From DAOTTY01 sp034437575 (lineage in GTDB: Bacteria > Chloroflexota > Anaerolineae > Aggregatilineales > Phototrophicaceae), in the NCBI GenBank assembly GCA_034437575.1, contig DAOTTY010000136.1:1-56215 (forward strand): 56,215 nt of DNA. The letters are read 5' to 3'. Numbering within the stretch: position 1 is the stretch's first letter; every line of letters starts with the position of its first letter. The notes under the pieces are model-generated. The model saw nothing but the letters and a program-made list of their open reading frames with translations. It was not told the DNA's origin and did no database searches. The position numbers and the translations under genes are program-made. Below are positions 1 through 8,232 of this stretch, piece after piece.

Positions 1-1364
1 TCATCCTGGCCGATGATGCGGTCATTGAGGTGTTCAACCATGCTGGCATAGCGCAGGCGCTCGTCCTGGCCCAGTTTGCTCACCGGGATGCCGGTCATTT
101 GGCTGAGGGTAAGGGTGATGTCCTCGGCGTCGAGGGTGTTCGTGTCGGGCAGGTCGGGCTTAAAGGCCAAGTGCGCCTGTTGGCTCATGCTAATCATGGC
201 GGCGGTGCGATGCAGCAAATGCTCTGCGCTGCGCGGCAGCGGCATGGTCGTCAGGTAACGTTTGGCCAACCGGGCAGCCAGCACCACCGCAATTTCCTTC
301 ACTTCGAGGTCATAGTCCGCTTCGAGGTGCGGCCTGTGAACCTTGAGGATTTCAATAGCCTCGTCCACACTGGGTTCCGGCACGCGCAAGATTTGCGAGT
401 TTTCTGCAAGGGCGCTGATGCTCGCCAAGCGCTCGTTGTATTCGACCTCGGTCGTGGTGCCAATAACCACCGGGTCATTATCGAGGAAGGCTTTTTGAAT
501 CTGTGGGGTAGCTTTTGAAAATTCTGCACGGGAGGAACCGCTGAAAAAGCGATGCAGGTGCGGTGCAAAGAAGATGCCCCCACGCGCCTGATTTAACCCC
601 GCCCGCACCGCTTTGTGGTCACTGTCCAGCAGCGCGGATTCGTCTACCTGAACCAGGCTTTCAAGCCCGGTAGGCCCCTTCCCTTCGGACATCAACAGGG
701 CGAGGCTGTAAGCCAGGGTGCGCTTGCCCACGCCATCCGGCCCAATGAGGATGATGTGCCGGTTTTGTGCCTGCGACAGAATATTGATTAAGTCACGAAG
801 CAGGTCTTCTCGGAAGTAGACCGCTTTCAAGTTGCCAGACTTCGACGCAGCGACAAAATCCTGGGTCGTGCCGCCCCGCCGCATAATCTGACTGGAGTCG
901 TTGATCGCGTCATCAATGGACTTGGGCGTGATGCCATGCCCACGCAGTAAGCCGCTTGTGCTGATGCTGCTTTCTGCCATGACTTTGAGCACATGGTCAG
1001 TGTCTACCCGCACTTCGTCCTGGCTGTTGGCTACGCTCAGGCCGTCGTCTAACATGATAATCGTCTGGCGCGAAAGCGGGACAAGCCGGTTGCCGCGTGC
1101 AACGAAATCCAGGTTGCCGCCCTGGTCGCGGCGGGTTTCAACGGCAAGTTGCGTTTGTCGCTCAAGGCGGCTCAGGTCAGCGCCACGGTCAGCCGTGAAT
1201 TTAACAAGCAGCCGATCTGCCGCTGTTCCCTTGCGGCGAAGCATGGCCAGCAGCACAATTTCGGGGGTAACCAGGTTGCTTTTATATTGATCCTTTAACT
1301 CAACAGCGTCGTTTAGGACGGCGTCAAGGTCTTTTGAGAGTAAATCCGGGTTCAAAGTCCCCAT
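1..1364 (-). CDS. Clp-family AAA+ ATPase (ClpB/ClpC-like), C-terminus beyond window, degenerate first ATPase domain
   Basis: The frame is open from an ATG at 1364 to the window edge (454 codons visible). Residues 1 to about 150 fit the double Clp_N repeat that binds substrates or adaptors. A first AAA+ domain follows with a Walker A GPDGVGKRT (Lys about residue 214). Its Walker B is abnormal: the usual hydrophobic-Asp-Glu is FFAPHLH around residue 265, and the ERRF-type arginine-finger segment reads LAENSQ. Domain 1 therefore probably binds but does not hydrolyse ATP. No long ClpB middle domain is seen before the second AAA+ domain begins (VSKLGQDERLRY, then the IIGQD motif) at the edge. Family role: unfolding or disaggregating proteins in the cytoplasm. 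A GGA-containing purine stretch precedes the start. Whether a ClpP-binding loop exists cannot be seen because the C-terminus is missing. Confidence 0.85.
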   Translation of the reverse strand, partial: MGTLNPDLLSKDLDAVLNDAVELKDQYKSNLVTPEIVLLAMLRRKGTAADRLLVKFTADRGADLSRLERQTQLAVETRRDQGGNLDFVARGNRLVPLSRQTIIMLDDGLSVANSQDEVRVDTDHVLKVMAESSISTSGLLRGHGITPKSIDDAINDSSQIMRRGGTTQDFVAASKSGNLKAVYFREDLLRDLINILSQAQNRHIILIGPDGVGKRTLAYSLALLMSEGKGPTGLESLVQVDESALLDSDHKAVRAGLNQARGGIFFAPHLHRFFSGSSRAEFSKATPQIQKAFLDNDPVVIGTTTEVEYNERLASISALAENSQILRVPEPSVDEAIEILKVHRPHLEADYDLEVKEIAVVLAARLAKRYLTTMPLPRSAEHLLHRTAAMISMSQQAHLAFKPDLPDTNTLDAEDITLTLSQMTGIPVSKLGQDERLRYASMVEHLNDRIIGQD

Positions 1365-1605
1365 GGGATGTGCGTTCCTAATTGCCTAGTGCATGTTTTA
1401 AGTTAACGCAAAGTGGGGGTGGCCACAAGTTAACGTTCTTATTCAAGTGCATTTCGAGTGGGTGCAAAACCAGCTTCGCGCCACCCCGCTCCCACAAGCA
1501 GCGTGTAAACGCCTGGGGCGAGGGGTTTAGCAAGTCCTTAGCCCACAAGTAGGGAGAAGGATTTAGGATGAGGGCAAAACCGCCCTGAAGTGAAATAAAC
1601 CCTTG
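1365..1605. other. Intergenic region upstream of the Clp gene
   Basis: No gene is seen in these 241 bases. The part next to the Clp start has two copies of AAGTTAACG (listed separately). The distal half, about 1478-1580, has C/G-rich stretches with CTCCCACAAG-like cores and a run of agggagaagg that look like degenerate copies of a short dispersed repeat, with related cores near 19465-19500 and 33850-33950. Confidence 0.4.
1400..1435 (-). promoter_or_regulatory. Direct repeat AAGTTAACG x2 upstream of the Clp gene
   Basis: AAGTTAACG occurs at 1400-1408 and again at 1427-1435, 27 bp start to start, each containing the palindrome GTTAAC. The pair lies 36 to 71 bp upstream of the Clp start codon, where a stress-type regulator could bind. 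It does not match the CIRCE, HAIR or CtsR consensus as I know them. A regulatory role is inference. Confidence 0.3.
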
Positions 1606-3297
1606 TTATTCCCAGCGTGTCGGCAGCCCGGCCCCCGTTGTTGCCAGCAGGGTGTCTGTCAGGTCAACTGGAAGATGGCCACGGGCTGCGGTCAATCCAA
1701 AAATGATATTGCAGGCGGTTACGAGTCCGGCATCGTGTGGGCTATATGTCGTCAGGTACGCCGCCGGGGGGCGATCAAACACGTTGATGTCGTATGGTGA
1801 CCAATACGCAACCACGACAGTTCGGGTTGCAGGCAGGGAATTCACGAGGGCAGCTTGTGTGGGCTTGTTGATGGCGTTTTGTGTGAACACGACGATGGTA
1901 TCGAATGACGCCGCCGCCCGATTGAGGAAAGTGACATCGTTTGCGGAGGGGTAATCGTTGTAGCCGTAGGTCTGAACGTTCGGGTTGGCCGCAGTACAGG
2001 CCCGGTGAACGGTGAAGCGGTCATGAGGGTAGGCCACCAGCACCGATGCGCGTTCGTCAAAGGGCAGAGCGTCAGCGCTGTCGTAGGCCAACGTGACGCC
2101 AGCGGCAAACAACTCATCAACAACGCGACTGCCTGCAACCGCTTGAATGCGATCTTCAGCGGTTGTCGGGTCCAGGGGGGTCCAGTCCAGCACGCCGTAG
2201 CGCTGCTTGGCCGTCAGGATACGCCGCACGGAGGCGTCAATGCGGGCTTCGGGGATGTCCCCACTTTCGACAGCATCTATGATGGCTGTGATCGCGTTTT
2301 CAATCGAGCGCATCCCGGCGTGTGGCCCCGGCGTAATGAAGTCCACACCTGCTTCAACGGCCAAGATCGCTGCTTTGGGTAGGGAGTAGCGCGTGTCGAT
2401 AGCGTCCATGTCAAGCGCATCGGTCATGACGATGCCGTCAAAGCCCAGGTGATTACGGAGTAAATCTGTGATGACAGCGGGTGACAATGACGCTGGATGG
2501 GTCGGGTCAACAGCAGGTAGGGACAGGTGCCCCACCATGACCACCTCTGCCCCGGCGTCGATACCAGCCTGAAACGGAATCAGTTCCAGCCGCTCAAGGG
2601 CGGATAGTTCGTAGGGCAGCACGGGCAGCGTGATGTGCGAGTCTTCGCTGGTATCGCCGTGACCGGGAAAGTGTTTGAGCGTGGCCATCACGCCTTCGTC
2701 TTGCATCCCCTGCACAGTGGCCGACAGGATGGGCGCGACGGCACGCGGGTCACTGCCGTAAGCCCGCCGGAAGATCACCGGATTATCCGGGTTTGTTTCG
2801 AGGTCGGCAACGGGGGCCAGGTTCATATGCACCCCCACAGCCCGCAATTCCTGTGAGTGAACGGCTCCATAGCGGTAAGCCAGGTTGTGATTGCCCGTTG
2901 CCGTCACGAGCATGGGCACGGGGAACTGCGTAAACGGCTCGAACTCCAGGGTGTTGATGCGCCCCCCCTCCTGGTCTATACCGATAATGAGGGGCAGTCC
3001 CTCTGCGTCAGTGATGGCAGTCTGCCAGTCATTGACAAGCTGTGTAATAGAGGTGGCATCCCCGACGTTGTATTTGAACAGCACCACACCGCCGGGCTGG
3101 TAGGTTTGCAAAAAGCGGTGCCCTTCGTCGGTGATGATGGGGCCAAACAACCCGACAAGGAACATCTGCCCGACTTTTTGCTCTAGTGTCATGCCTTCTA
3201 TGATCGCATCAATGCGGTTGTTGGTTTGGGCGTTGGTTGGCGCGGCAAGCAGCGTCACTATACAAACGCACACCAGGATTTGCAGAAGTCGAGTCAT
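1606..3297 (-). CDS. Secreted glycoside hydrolase family 3 protein, beta-N-acetylhexosaminidase type
   Basis: A 563-residue protein with a signal peptide (about residues 1-24, ending PTNA) and a GH3 TIM barrel. The family signature KHFPGHGDT lies near residue 207 and carries the His that serves as catalytic acid/base in NagZ-type enzymes. The nucleophile Asp sits in IVMTDALDMDAI near residue 290. Family members remove terminal beta-linked N-acetylglucosamine, often from peptidoglycan turnover products; here the export signal suggests action outside the membrane. The second domain (about 390-563) is the less conserved C-terminal GH3 sandwich. Start ATG is preceded by GAGTGAGG at good spacing. 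It ends about 240 bp before the Clp gene. The next gene upstream is also an exported wall- or polymer-active protein, but the exact substrate is not shown by the sequence. Confidence 0.88.
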   Translation of the reverse strand: MTRLLQILVCVCIVTLLAAPTNAQTNNRIDAIIEGMTLEQKVGQMFLVGLFGPIITDEGHRFLQTYQPGGVVLFKYNVGDATSITQLVNDWQTAITDAEGLPLIIGIDQEGGRINTLEFEPFTQFPVPMLVTATGNHNLAYRYGAVHSQELRAVGVHMNLAPVADLETNPDNPVIFRRAYGSDPRAVAPILSATVQGMQDEGVMATLKHFPGHGDTSEDSHITLPVLPYELSALERLELIPFQAGIDAGAEVVMVGHLSLPAVDPTHPASLSPAVITDLLRNHLGFDGIVMTDALDMDAIDTRYSLPKAAILAVEAGVDFITPGPHAGMRSIENAITAIIDAVESGDIPEARIDASVRRILTAKQRYGVLDWTPLDPTTAEDRIQAVAGSRVVDELFAAGVTLAYDSADALPFDERASVLVAYPHDRFTVHRACTAANPNVQTYGYNDYPSANDVTFLNRAAASFDTIVVFTQNAINKPTQAALVNSLPATRTVVVAYWSPYDINVFDRPPAAYLTTYSPHDAGLVTACNIIFGLTAARGHLPVDLTDTLLATTGAGLPTRWE

Positions 3298-3368
3298 GCT
3301 TGCCTCACTCTGATTAGGACATAGCGGTTGTGGTACGGCGATAGTCTAAATTGTAGGGCATTGTTCGC

Positions 3369-5606
3369 TTACTGCACGCCCGGATTTACCAGGAACATAA
3401 ACTCAAGGAAGTTCTTCTGTTCTTCGGCATCCATCGGGCGCGGGCGGGCCTGCTCGTCAATAATGCCGGTAAACAGGTCAAGGGTTACAAGCTCGCCTTC
3501 ATAGATGAAAAGCGTATCCATCCAAAAGCGAGAGTTGCCCCAGAAAGGTTGATCGAAGAACAGGTTGCCCAGGCCATAGTGCAAAACGGCTGTTGTGCCG
3601 CGTGGCGTGCCATAGAACTCAAATGTTTGTGGTTTATGGGCGTGCGTCCCGGCGACAACATCAGCGCCCAGGTCGGCAATGCCACGAAAGTCAAACTGAA
3701 TCTCCTGCTGCGGCAGATACTCCTCAAATTCGGTGTGCTGCACCGTCACGACGATGAGGTCTACCTCTTGCCGCAAATTGCCCAGGGTTTCGCGCAGCCA
3801 TTGGCCCTTGCAGTCGGCAGCGCCGGGCCGTTCCTCGTTGGCAACGGCATAATACGGCCCAACGTCGTTGCAGGCAATCATAGCGATGGTGCTGCCATTG
3901 TGAACCAGAATTAACGGCTGCTGTGCGGCGGCGGGCGTGTCGCCACCCCCCACAACCTGAATTCCCGCCTGACGATACCTATTGAGTGTGTCGCGGTATG
4001 CCTGGTAGCCATAGTCATTGTTGTGATTGCCAGAGAGTTCAACAACGTCCAGGCCAATCTGCTCCAAAATAGGGAAGTGTTCTGCTTTGGAGCAGAACGC
4101 GCCTAGCATCTGGTCAGTGGGTGCGGGGCAGTTATCCGTGAAAGATACCTCGTTGCTGGTGTGGAAAAAGTCAACCTGGGTGGTGAAGGGCGCAATCCCA
4201 CTGGCAGCCCAATCGACACCGTTGCGGTCAATGGCCGGGATGGACTGGCGGGTGATGGCCGTCACACCAGAAAGCGTCAGGGTAGTGAGCAAATCCGGGT
4301 CGAAGTTGGGTTGATCGCTGGGCAAGGCAAGCTGGTAGTTGTCAATGTCCATCAACGGATGGACACCGTTAATGTTCAGGACGCGGTAGCGCGGTGTAAG
4401 TTGATTGAACGGTAGAAGCGCATAAGACGTGCGGCTGTTCCACAACACGCCACGCAGGTCATCACGGTCAACAAGCCGCTGTGTGGCAACTTCAACACCG
4501 TTGGCCTGTAGCAATGCCTGTGTTTCACGATCCAGCACGAAGTTACGGTCGGCAGTGCCCGCCAGCAAGTTCCAAAACGTGCCGCCATCAATGTTTGCGA
4601 GCGTGCTGTTAAACGCCACTACCGGCACAAACACGAGTTTTGCTTCGGAGGCCCCCGTTATTTCGGGCTGAGTGGGCGCTTCAGCCGATTTAGGCGGTGT
4701 AAAGGCAAACAAACTCAGATCTGGTGTGGGGCGGGGCGGTGTGTAATCGAATGTTTCGAGATCAAGCGTTGAGGTTGTAGGGGCCGGGTCAGGTTGCTGC
4801 TGCGCCCAACCAGCCGCGTAGAAGTCAAGATACTCGCGCACATGGGCACGCCAGTAACGGCCATCGTGTTCGCCCTTGTCGTGAATAATGTAAGTGTGGT
4901 CCAGGCCACGTTCAACCAGATGCGTGCCCATCTGGTCCAGGCCGGGATAAGCGTAATCGTCTTTGCCCCGGTCTAGCCAGATGCGTAGTGTGTCGATGTC
5001 GGGCGCGTTGAGGGCCAGATCAAGCGGGTTGTGATCCGAGGGCGCATGAAATGGGTCAAAGAAGGCACTATGCCCGCCCACCGCTTCAAACAGGTCAGGA
5101 TGGCGGAAAGCAATCGAGTAGGCCCAAAAACCGCCGCGAGAGATACCGCCAATGGCGCGAGTATCGCGCCGCGTAGAAACACGATAGGCGTCTTCAACAG
5201 CGGGCATGATTTCTTCGAGGAAGACGTTGCCAAAAGACAGACGGTCAAAGCGGTTTTCGTTCGCAATCCACTCGCCATAGGGCAGCACAGCAATCATCGG
5301 GGGTAACTCACCCGCTGTGATGGCGGCGTTAAGCTCATCATCCAGGCCAAGTTGCAGCCAGTGGTCGTCATACTGCGCGGAGCCGTGCATCAGATACACG
5401 GTGGGGTATTCGTCTACATCGGTGGTGTCATAGCACGGTGGCAAGTAGACCGTGTAGTGCATGGTGGTTGTGGCAATAAAGCTGCGATAAGACTGTCGTT
5501 CGGTGCGGCCTGCGGTTTCACCACAGGTTTCATTGATGTTTTGTGCGAACGACATCGCCCCCAAGCCAAATGTACAAATTGATAGGAACCACCCGATGCG
5601 TTTCAC
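3369..5606 (-). CDS. Secreted two-domain protein: esterase-like alpha/beta hydrolase fused to CapA/PgsA-type metallophosphatase-like domain
   Basis: 745 residues from a GTG at 5606, which has GGAGG six bases upstream; the longer TTG start at 5612 overlaps that site and is less likely. Residues 1-22 form a signal peptide. Residues about 30-270 resemble enterochelin-esterase/feruloyl-esterase hydrolases: a LMHGS oxyanion-hole strand, nucleophile elbow G-I-S-R-G near residue 153, and a late GEHDGRYW segment fitting the catalytic His. A Pro/Thr-rich linker follows (about 275-325). Residues about 340-740 match the CapA/PgsA family: ELSGNHNNDYG in the middle and GTHAHKPQ near the end. CapA proteins are tied to poly-gamma-glutamate or capsule synthesis and export. 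The fusion suggests that one exported protein both hydrolyses an ester and handles a polymer or phosphorylated substrate; that combined role is inference. Confidence 0.85.
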   Translation of the reverse strand: MKRIGWFLSICTFGLGAMSFAQNINETCGETAGRTERQSYRSFIATTTMHYTVYLPPCYDTTDVDEYPTVYLMHGSAQYDDHWLQLGLDDELNAAITAGELPPMIAVLPYGEWIANENRFDRLSFGNVFLEEIMPAVEDAYRVSTRRDTRAIGGISRGGFWAYSIAFRHPDLFEAVGGHSAFFDPFHAPSDHNPLDLALNAPDIDTLRIWLDRGKDDYAYPGLDQMGTHLVERGLDHTYIIHDKGEHDGRYWRAHVREYLDFYAAGWAQQQPDPAPTTSTLDLETFDYTPPRPTPDLSLFAFTPPKSAEAPTQPEITGASEAKLVFVPVVAFNSTLANIDGGTFWNLLAGTADRNFVLDRETQALLQANGVEVATQRLVDRDDLRGVLWNSRTSYALLPFNQLTPRYRVLNINGVHPLMDIDNYQLALPSDQPNFDPDLLTTLTLSGVTAITRQSIPAIDRNGVDWAASGIAPFTTQVDFFHTSNEVSFTDNCPAPTDQMLGAFCSKAEHFPILEQIGLDVVELSGNHNNDYGYQAYRDTLNRYRQAGIQVVGGGDTPAAAQQPLILVHNGSTIAMIACNDVGPYYAVANEERPGAADCKGQWLRETLGNLRQEVDLIVVTVQHTEFEEYLPQQEIQFDFRGIADLGADVVAGTHAHKPQTFEFYGTPRGTTAVLHYGLGNLFFDQPFWGNSRFWMDTLFIYEGELVTLDLFTGIIDEQARPRPMDAEEQKNFLEFMFLVNPGVQ

Positions 5607-5654
5607 AAGCAACCTCCAGCGTAGCTATCCCTATGGAGGCAACATGATATGCAA

Positions 5655-5688
5655 CGGGGGGGCTTTTCGCTATGGAAAAGCCTCCCCG
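5655..5688 (-). terminator. Hairpin terminator after the response regulator gene
   Basis: A 14-bp stem (5655-5668 with 5675-5688, one G-U type pair) closes a 6-base loop just after the stop codon of the response regulator. Its inner part is GCTTTTC/GAAAAGC and its outer part a G/C run. There is no long U-tract after it on the minus strand, so it may act as a weak or factor-assisted terminator. Confidence 0.6.
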
Positions 5689-5705
5689 TCGCTCAGTAAA
5701 TCACC

Positions 5706-6599
5706 CTACTGCGTGGGATTGCTGGCCCGCTCACTAAGGCGGTAACCGATGCCGCGCACATTAACAATCAAGTCCTGATCTAAACCAGCCTTCTTAAGTT
5801 TACGCCGTAAATTACTCACATGTGGGCGGATCACTTCTCTGGCCTCAGCTTCCCCAACCGTGTATCCACGCACCTCGCGCACCAATTCATGACAAGACAC
5901 CACTCGCCCTTGATGTGCTGCCAGGTAAAGCAGCAGGTCAAACTCGGTGGGCGTCAGGTCAATGGGCTTATCCTCGACGGCAATCTGATAGCGGCCAGGG
6001 AAGACGGTCAGCATCCCAAGCTGCATACTGCTGGATGCCTCTAGTGGTATATCATCTTCGATGCTGCTTTCGGGGATAGGGCGGTGATCCTCATAGCCAG
6101 CGTAGACGCTGCTTTGCTCCGATTTAATCTGGTTGGTTTGCAACTCAGACAGGTTGCGTTGAATGACTTTAAGCAGATCGCGGCGGCGGCGCAAATTGCG
6201 GGAGCGGCGAATCCCTTCGGAAACACTGTGCTTAATGTCTTGGCTGGAGCTTGGTTTAATCAGATAGTCGTGGGCACCCAGGCGCAGCGCTTCGATAGCG
6301 GTGCCCAGGCTGGCGTACCCGGTCATCAGGATAACGCTGGAATCAGGAATGAGTTCCTTAATGCGGCGCAGCAGTTCAACCCCGTCAATGCCGGGCATAC
6401 GGATGTCCGTGAGGACAACATCGAAATCATTGTCGGTGATCTGATCAATGGCCTCTTCGCCGCTGGCGGCTTCGCTAACGCGGTAGCCAGCGCGTTGCAA
6501 GGTTTTGCTCACGGAGTAGCGAATCGCTCCCTCATCGTCCACAACCAAGATGTGGGCTACTTCCGTCCCATTTTCTATAATAGGTGAGTTGATGTCCAT
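5706..6599 (-). CDS. Orphan response regulator: NtrC-like receiver plus OmpR-type winged helix
   Basis: 297 residues. The receiver domain (about 15-130) has the acidic pair in LVVDDE, the phospho-acceptor Asp in VVLTDIRMPG, the Thr/Ala in LMTGYAS and the Lys in DYLIKP. Its wording (TGYASLGTAIEALRLGAHDYLIKP) is typical of NtrC-class receivers. A basic helical linker (about 130-195) follows. The C-terminal winged helix (about 200-290) is of OmpR/PhoB type, with LTPTEFDLLLYLAAHQGRVVS and VSNLRRKLKK, ending in a GIGYRL wing. It should bind DNA when phosphorylated. No histidine kinase is nearby, so its partner must be elsewhere. The start ATG follows TGAGGCC at normal spacing, and a promoter is visible upstream. 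It lies between tilS and the esterase-CapA gene and may control the secreted-enzyme genes beside it, but no target site is evident. Confidence 0.9.
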   Translation of the reverse strand: MDINSPIIENGTEVAHILVVDDEGAIRYSVSKTLQRAGYRVSEAASGEEAIDQITDNDFDVVLTDIRMPGIDGVELLRRIKELIPDSSVILMTGYASLGTAIEALRLGAHDYLIKPSSSQDIKHSVSEGIRRSRNLRRRRDLLKVIQRNLSELQTNQIKSEQSSVYAGYEDHRPIPESSIEDDIPLEASSSMQLGMLTVFPGRYQIAVEDKPIDLTPTEFDLLLYLAAHQGRVVSCHELVREVRGYTVGEAEAREVIRPHVSNLRRKLKKAGLDQDLIVNVRGIGYRLSERASNPTQ

Positions 6600-6641
6600 A
6601 GCGCGGCCTCAGTGATTTAAGTGTTTCATCATGTTTCCTCA

Positions 6642-6670
6642 AGCATACATAGAATGATTGTGATGTGCAA
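6642..6670 (-). promoter_or_regulatory. Sigma70-type promoter for the response regulator
   Basis: On the minus strand TTGCAC (6665-6670) and TATGCT (6642-6647) are separated by 17 bp, in the gap between tilS and the regulator. The distance to the ATG at 6599 leaves an untranslated leader of about 35 bases. Confidence 0.5.
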
Positions 6671-6731
6671 GCGTTGGTAATGGCAAAGTACAGACAATCA
6701 TGAACTTTTGCTTGCTTTGGGGCTGTTTGGC

Positions 6732-8126
6732 TTATTTGTAGGCAATGTTGCAGCGTTGCCAACCTGCTTTGGGCCTTATGAAGCCTTCTGTAACTGTTCC
6801 AGATGAGATGTGTAAAACTGCTGCTAAGTCTTCGTTGAGCAACAGCAGGGGCACATAATCACGTTCTTGCTGTGGAATTTTACGGTTAATCATCCAATCA
6901 CTGAGTTTTTGCGTTTTACCATTCATCCCAGGGGGGGCGATTCGGTCACCCTCCCGGCGGGTTCGCAAACTCAGTGTGCCACTTGAAGGGAGGAAAAGTG
7001 TGCCAGTGACTTGATAAAAATGTGGTGTGTTTTCTGATAGCAGTAATGTTCCTCGCAAGAGTTGGGTTGGCGTGTCCAATTGCACCACAAGCCGTTGTTG
7101 AGTGTTGATAGATAGTTGCGGCATTGCTTCATTGTCGGCGTGTTCAAAGACAAGCTGATCGTATTGAATTTGCATCTGGATGCCGTTGGTGAATTGGGCA
7201 ATAGCGCCTTGAGTTCCCCGCAAAGCCACTTCCTGAGCGGAAACGATGTGCTCATAGCCAATGTCTGTTGTGGGGTCGGCAGCGGCCCGTGCTGCAAGCT
7301 GGGCGATGATGCGTCGCTGGATAGCGGGGTGATGCTGCCGAAACGCTTCACTGTCGTATATCCACTGGTTTTGCGTATAGGTGGCGTGTTGTGCGATGGC
7401 CGCATCCGTTTGCTGTTCGATGTAGTCGGATTCGGTCCGGGCAACATCGGCTAGTTGGACAAGTGACTTGCTGAGGTTGGGGTTGATTTGCTTGAGGTTG
7501 GGAAGGGTGTCGTGTCGCAACTGGTTGCGGCCAAAGGTCAAATCATTATTAGTGGGGTCATGGCGAGGGTGCAGGTTTTCGGCATGGCAGTACGCCTCGA
7601 TGTCTTCGCGGGTGACGGCCAACAGCGGGCGGATGAGTGTCAGCTCATTGTGATAGGGCAGGGGGGTCTTCAAGCCCATGCCGCCCAAACCGCGCACACC
7701 CGCCCCCCGCAAAATATGCATGAGTACGGTCTCGGCCTGATCGTTAGCATGGTGGGCGACGGCAACTGTGACGGCCCCAACCTCATGGGCAACCTGGGCG
7801 AAAAAGTCATAGCGTGCCCGCCGAGAGGCGGCTTCAAGGTTGCCGTGGGCGTTAGAAAGTTGCAATTTATGGTGGGTGATGGGTACATTCAACGCACTCG
7901 CTTGATCGACAACGAATTGGGCGTCGGCGGCACTCTCTTCACCGCGCCATCCGTGATCGAGTGTGGCAATGTGCAGTTTGACATCGAGCGTGTGGCGCAG
8001 ATGCCAGAGCGCGACCATCAGCGCGAGTGAATCTGCCCCACCAGAAACGCCGACAACCAGCTTCTCTCCGTTTGAAATGAGGTTGTGTCGCTGGATAGTC
8101 CGGCGGACGGTTTCTAAGAAAGCCAT
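6732..8126 (-). CDS. tilS: tRNA(Ile)-lysidine synthase
   Basis: 464 residues. TilS attaches lysine to C34 of the CAU-anticodon tRNA(Ile), an essential step for reading AUA codons. The PP-loop SGGADSLAL (about residues 29-37) binds ATP. The N-terminal domain carries the usual HHANDQAETVLMHILRGAGVRGLGGM segment (about 115-145), here broken into its conserved pieces. The C-terminal part (about 375-460) matches the TilS C domain with LRTRREGDRI and GKTQKLSDWMINRKIP. Length and domain order agree with the bacterial family. The gene is divergent from mreB, sharing a roughly 106-bp intergenic region that contains a large palindrome. Start ATG at 8126 has a weak AGGTTTG upstream. Confidence 0.95.
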   Translation of the reverse strand: MAFLETVRRTIQRHNLISNGEKLVVGVSGGADSLALMVALWHLRHTLDVKLHIATLDHGWRGEESAADAQFVVDQASALNVPITHHKLQLSNAHGNLEAASRRARYDFFAQVAHEVGAVTVAVAHHANDQAETVLMHILRGAGVRGLGGMGLKTPLPYHNELTLIRPLLAVTREDIEAYCHAENLHPRHDPTNNDLTFGRNQLRHDTLPNLKQINPNLSKSLVQLADVARTESDYIEQQTDAAIAQHATYTQNQWIYDSEAFRQHHPAIQRRIIAQLAARAAADPTTDIGYEHIVSAQEVALRGTQGAIAQFTNGIQMQIQYDQLVFEHADNEAMPQLSINTQQRLVVQLDTPTQLLRGTLLLSENTPHFYQVTGTLFLPSSGTLSLRTRREGDRIAPPGMNGKTQKLSDWMINRKIPQQERDYVPLLLLNEDLAAVLHISSGTVTEGFIRPKAGWQRCNIAYK

Positions 8127-8160
8127 TTGTCAAACCTATGTTTAAGTTTAAGATAGCCGC

Positions 8161-8200
8161 TGCCTGCATGGACACCATCCATGCAGGCACATGATAAAAT
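8161..8200 (+). promoter_or_regulatory. Palindromic operator-like site overlapping the mreB promoter
   Basis: TGCCTGCATGG (8161-8171) and CCATGCAGGCA (8179-8189) form a perfect 11-bp inverted repeat around a 7-base spacer. A likely -10 (GATAAA 8193-8198 or TAAAAT 8195-8200) follows at once, and a TGGACA (8169-8174) that could serve as -35 lies inside the palindrome. The site lies between the divergent tilS and mreB genes. It could be an operator or an RNA hairpin; I favour an operator because the -10 lies directly beside it and no U-tract follows. Confidence 0.5.
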
Positions 8201-8232
8201 GCGGCACGCGGTTTTGCCGACAGGAGATTTAT

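Noticed and set aside
8191..8232. ATG 14 codons upstream as the mreB start
   Set aside because: It lies in the putative -10 region, while GTG 8233 has a well-spaced CAGGAG.
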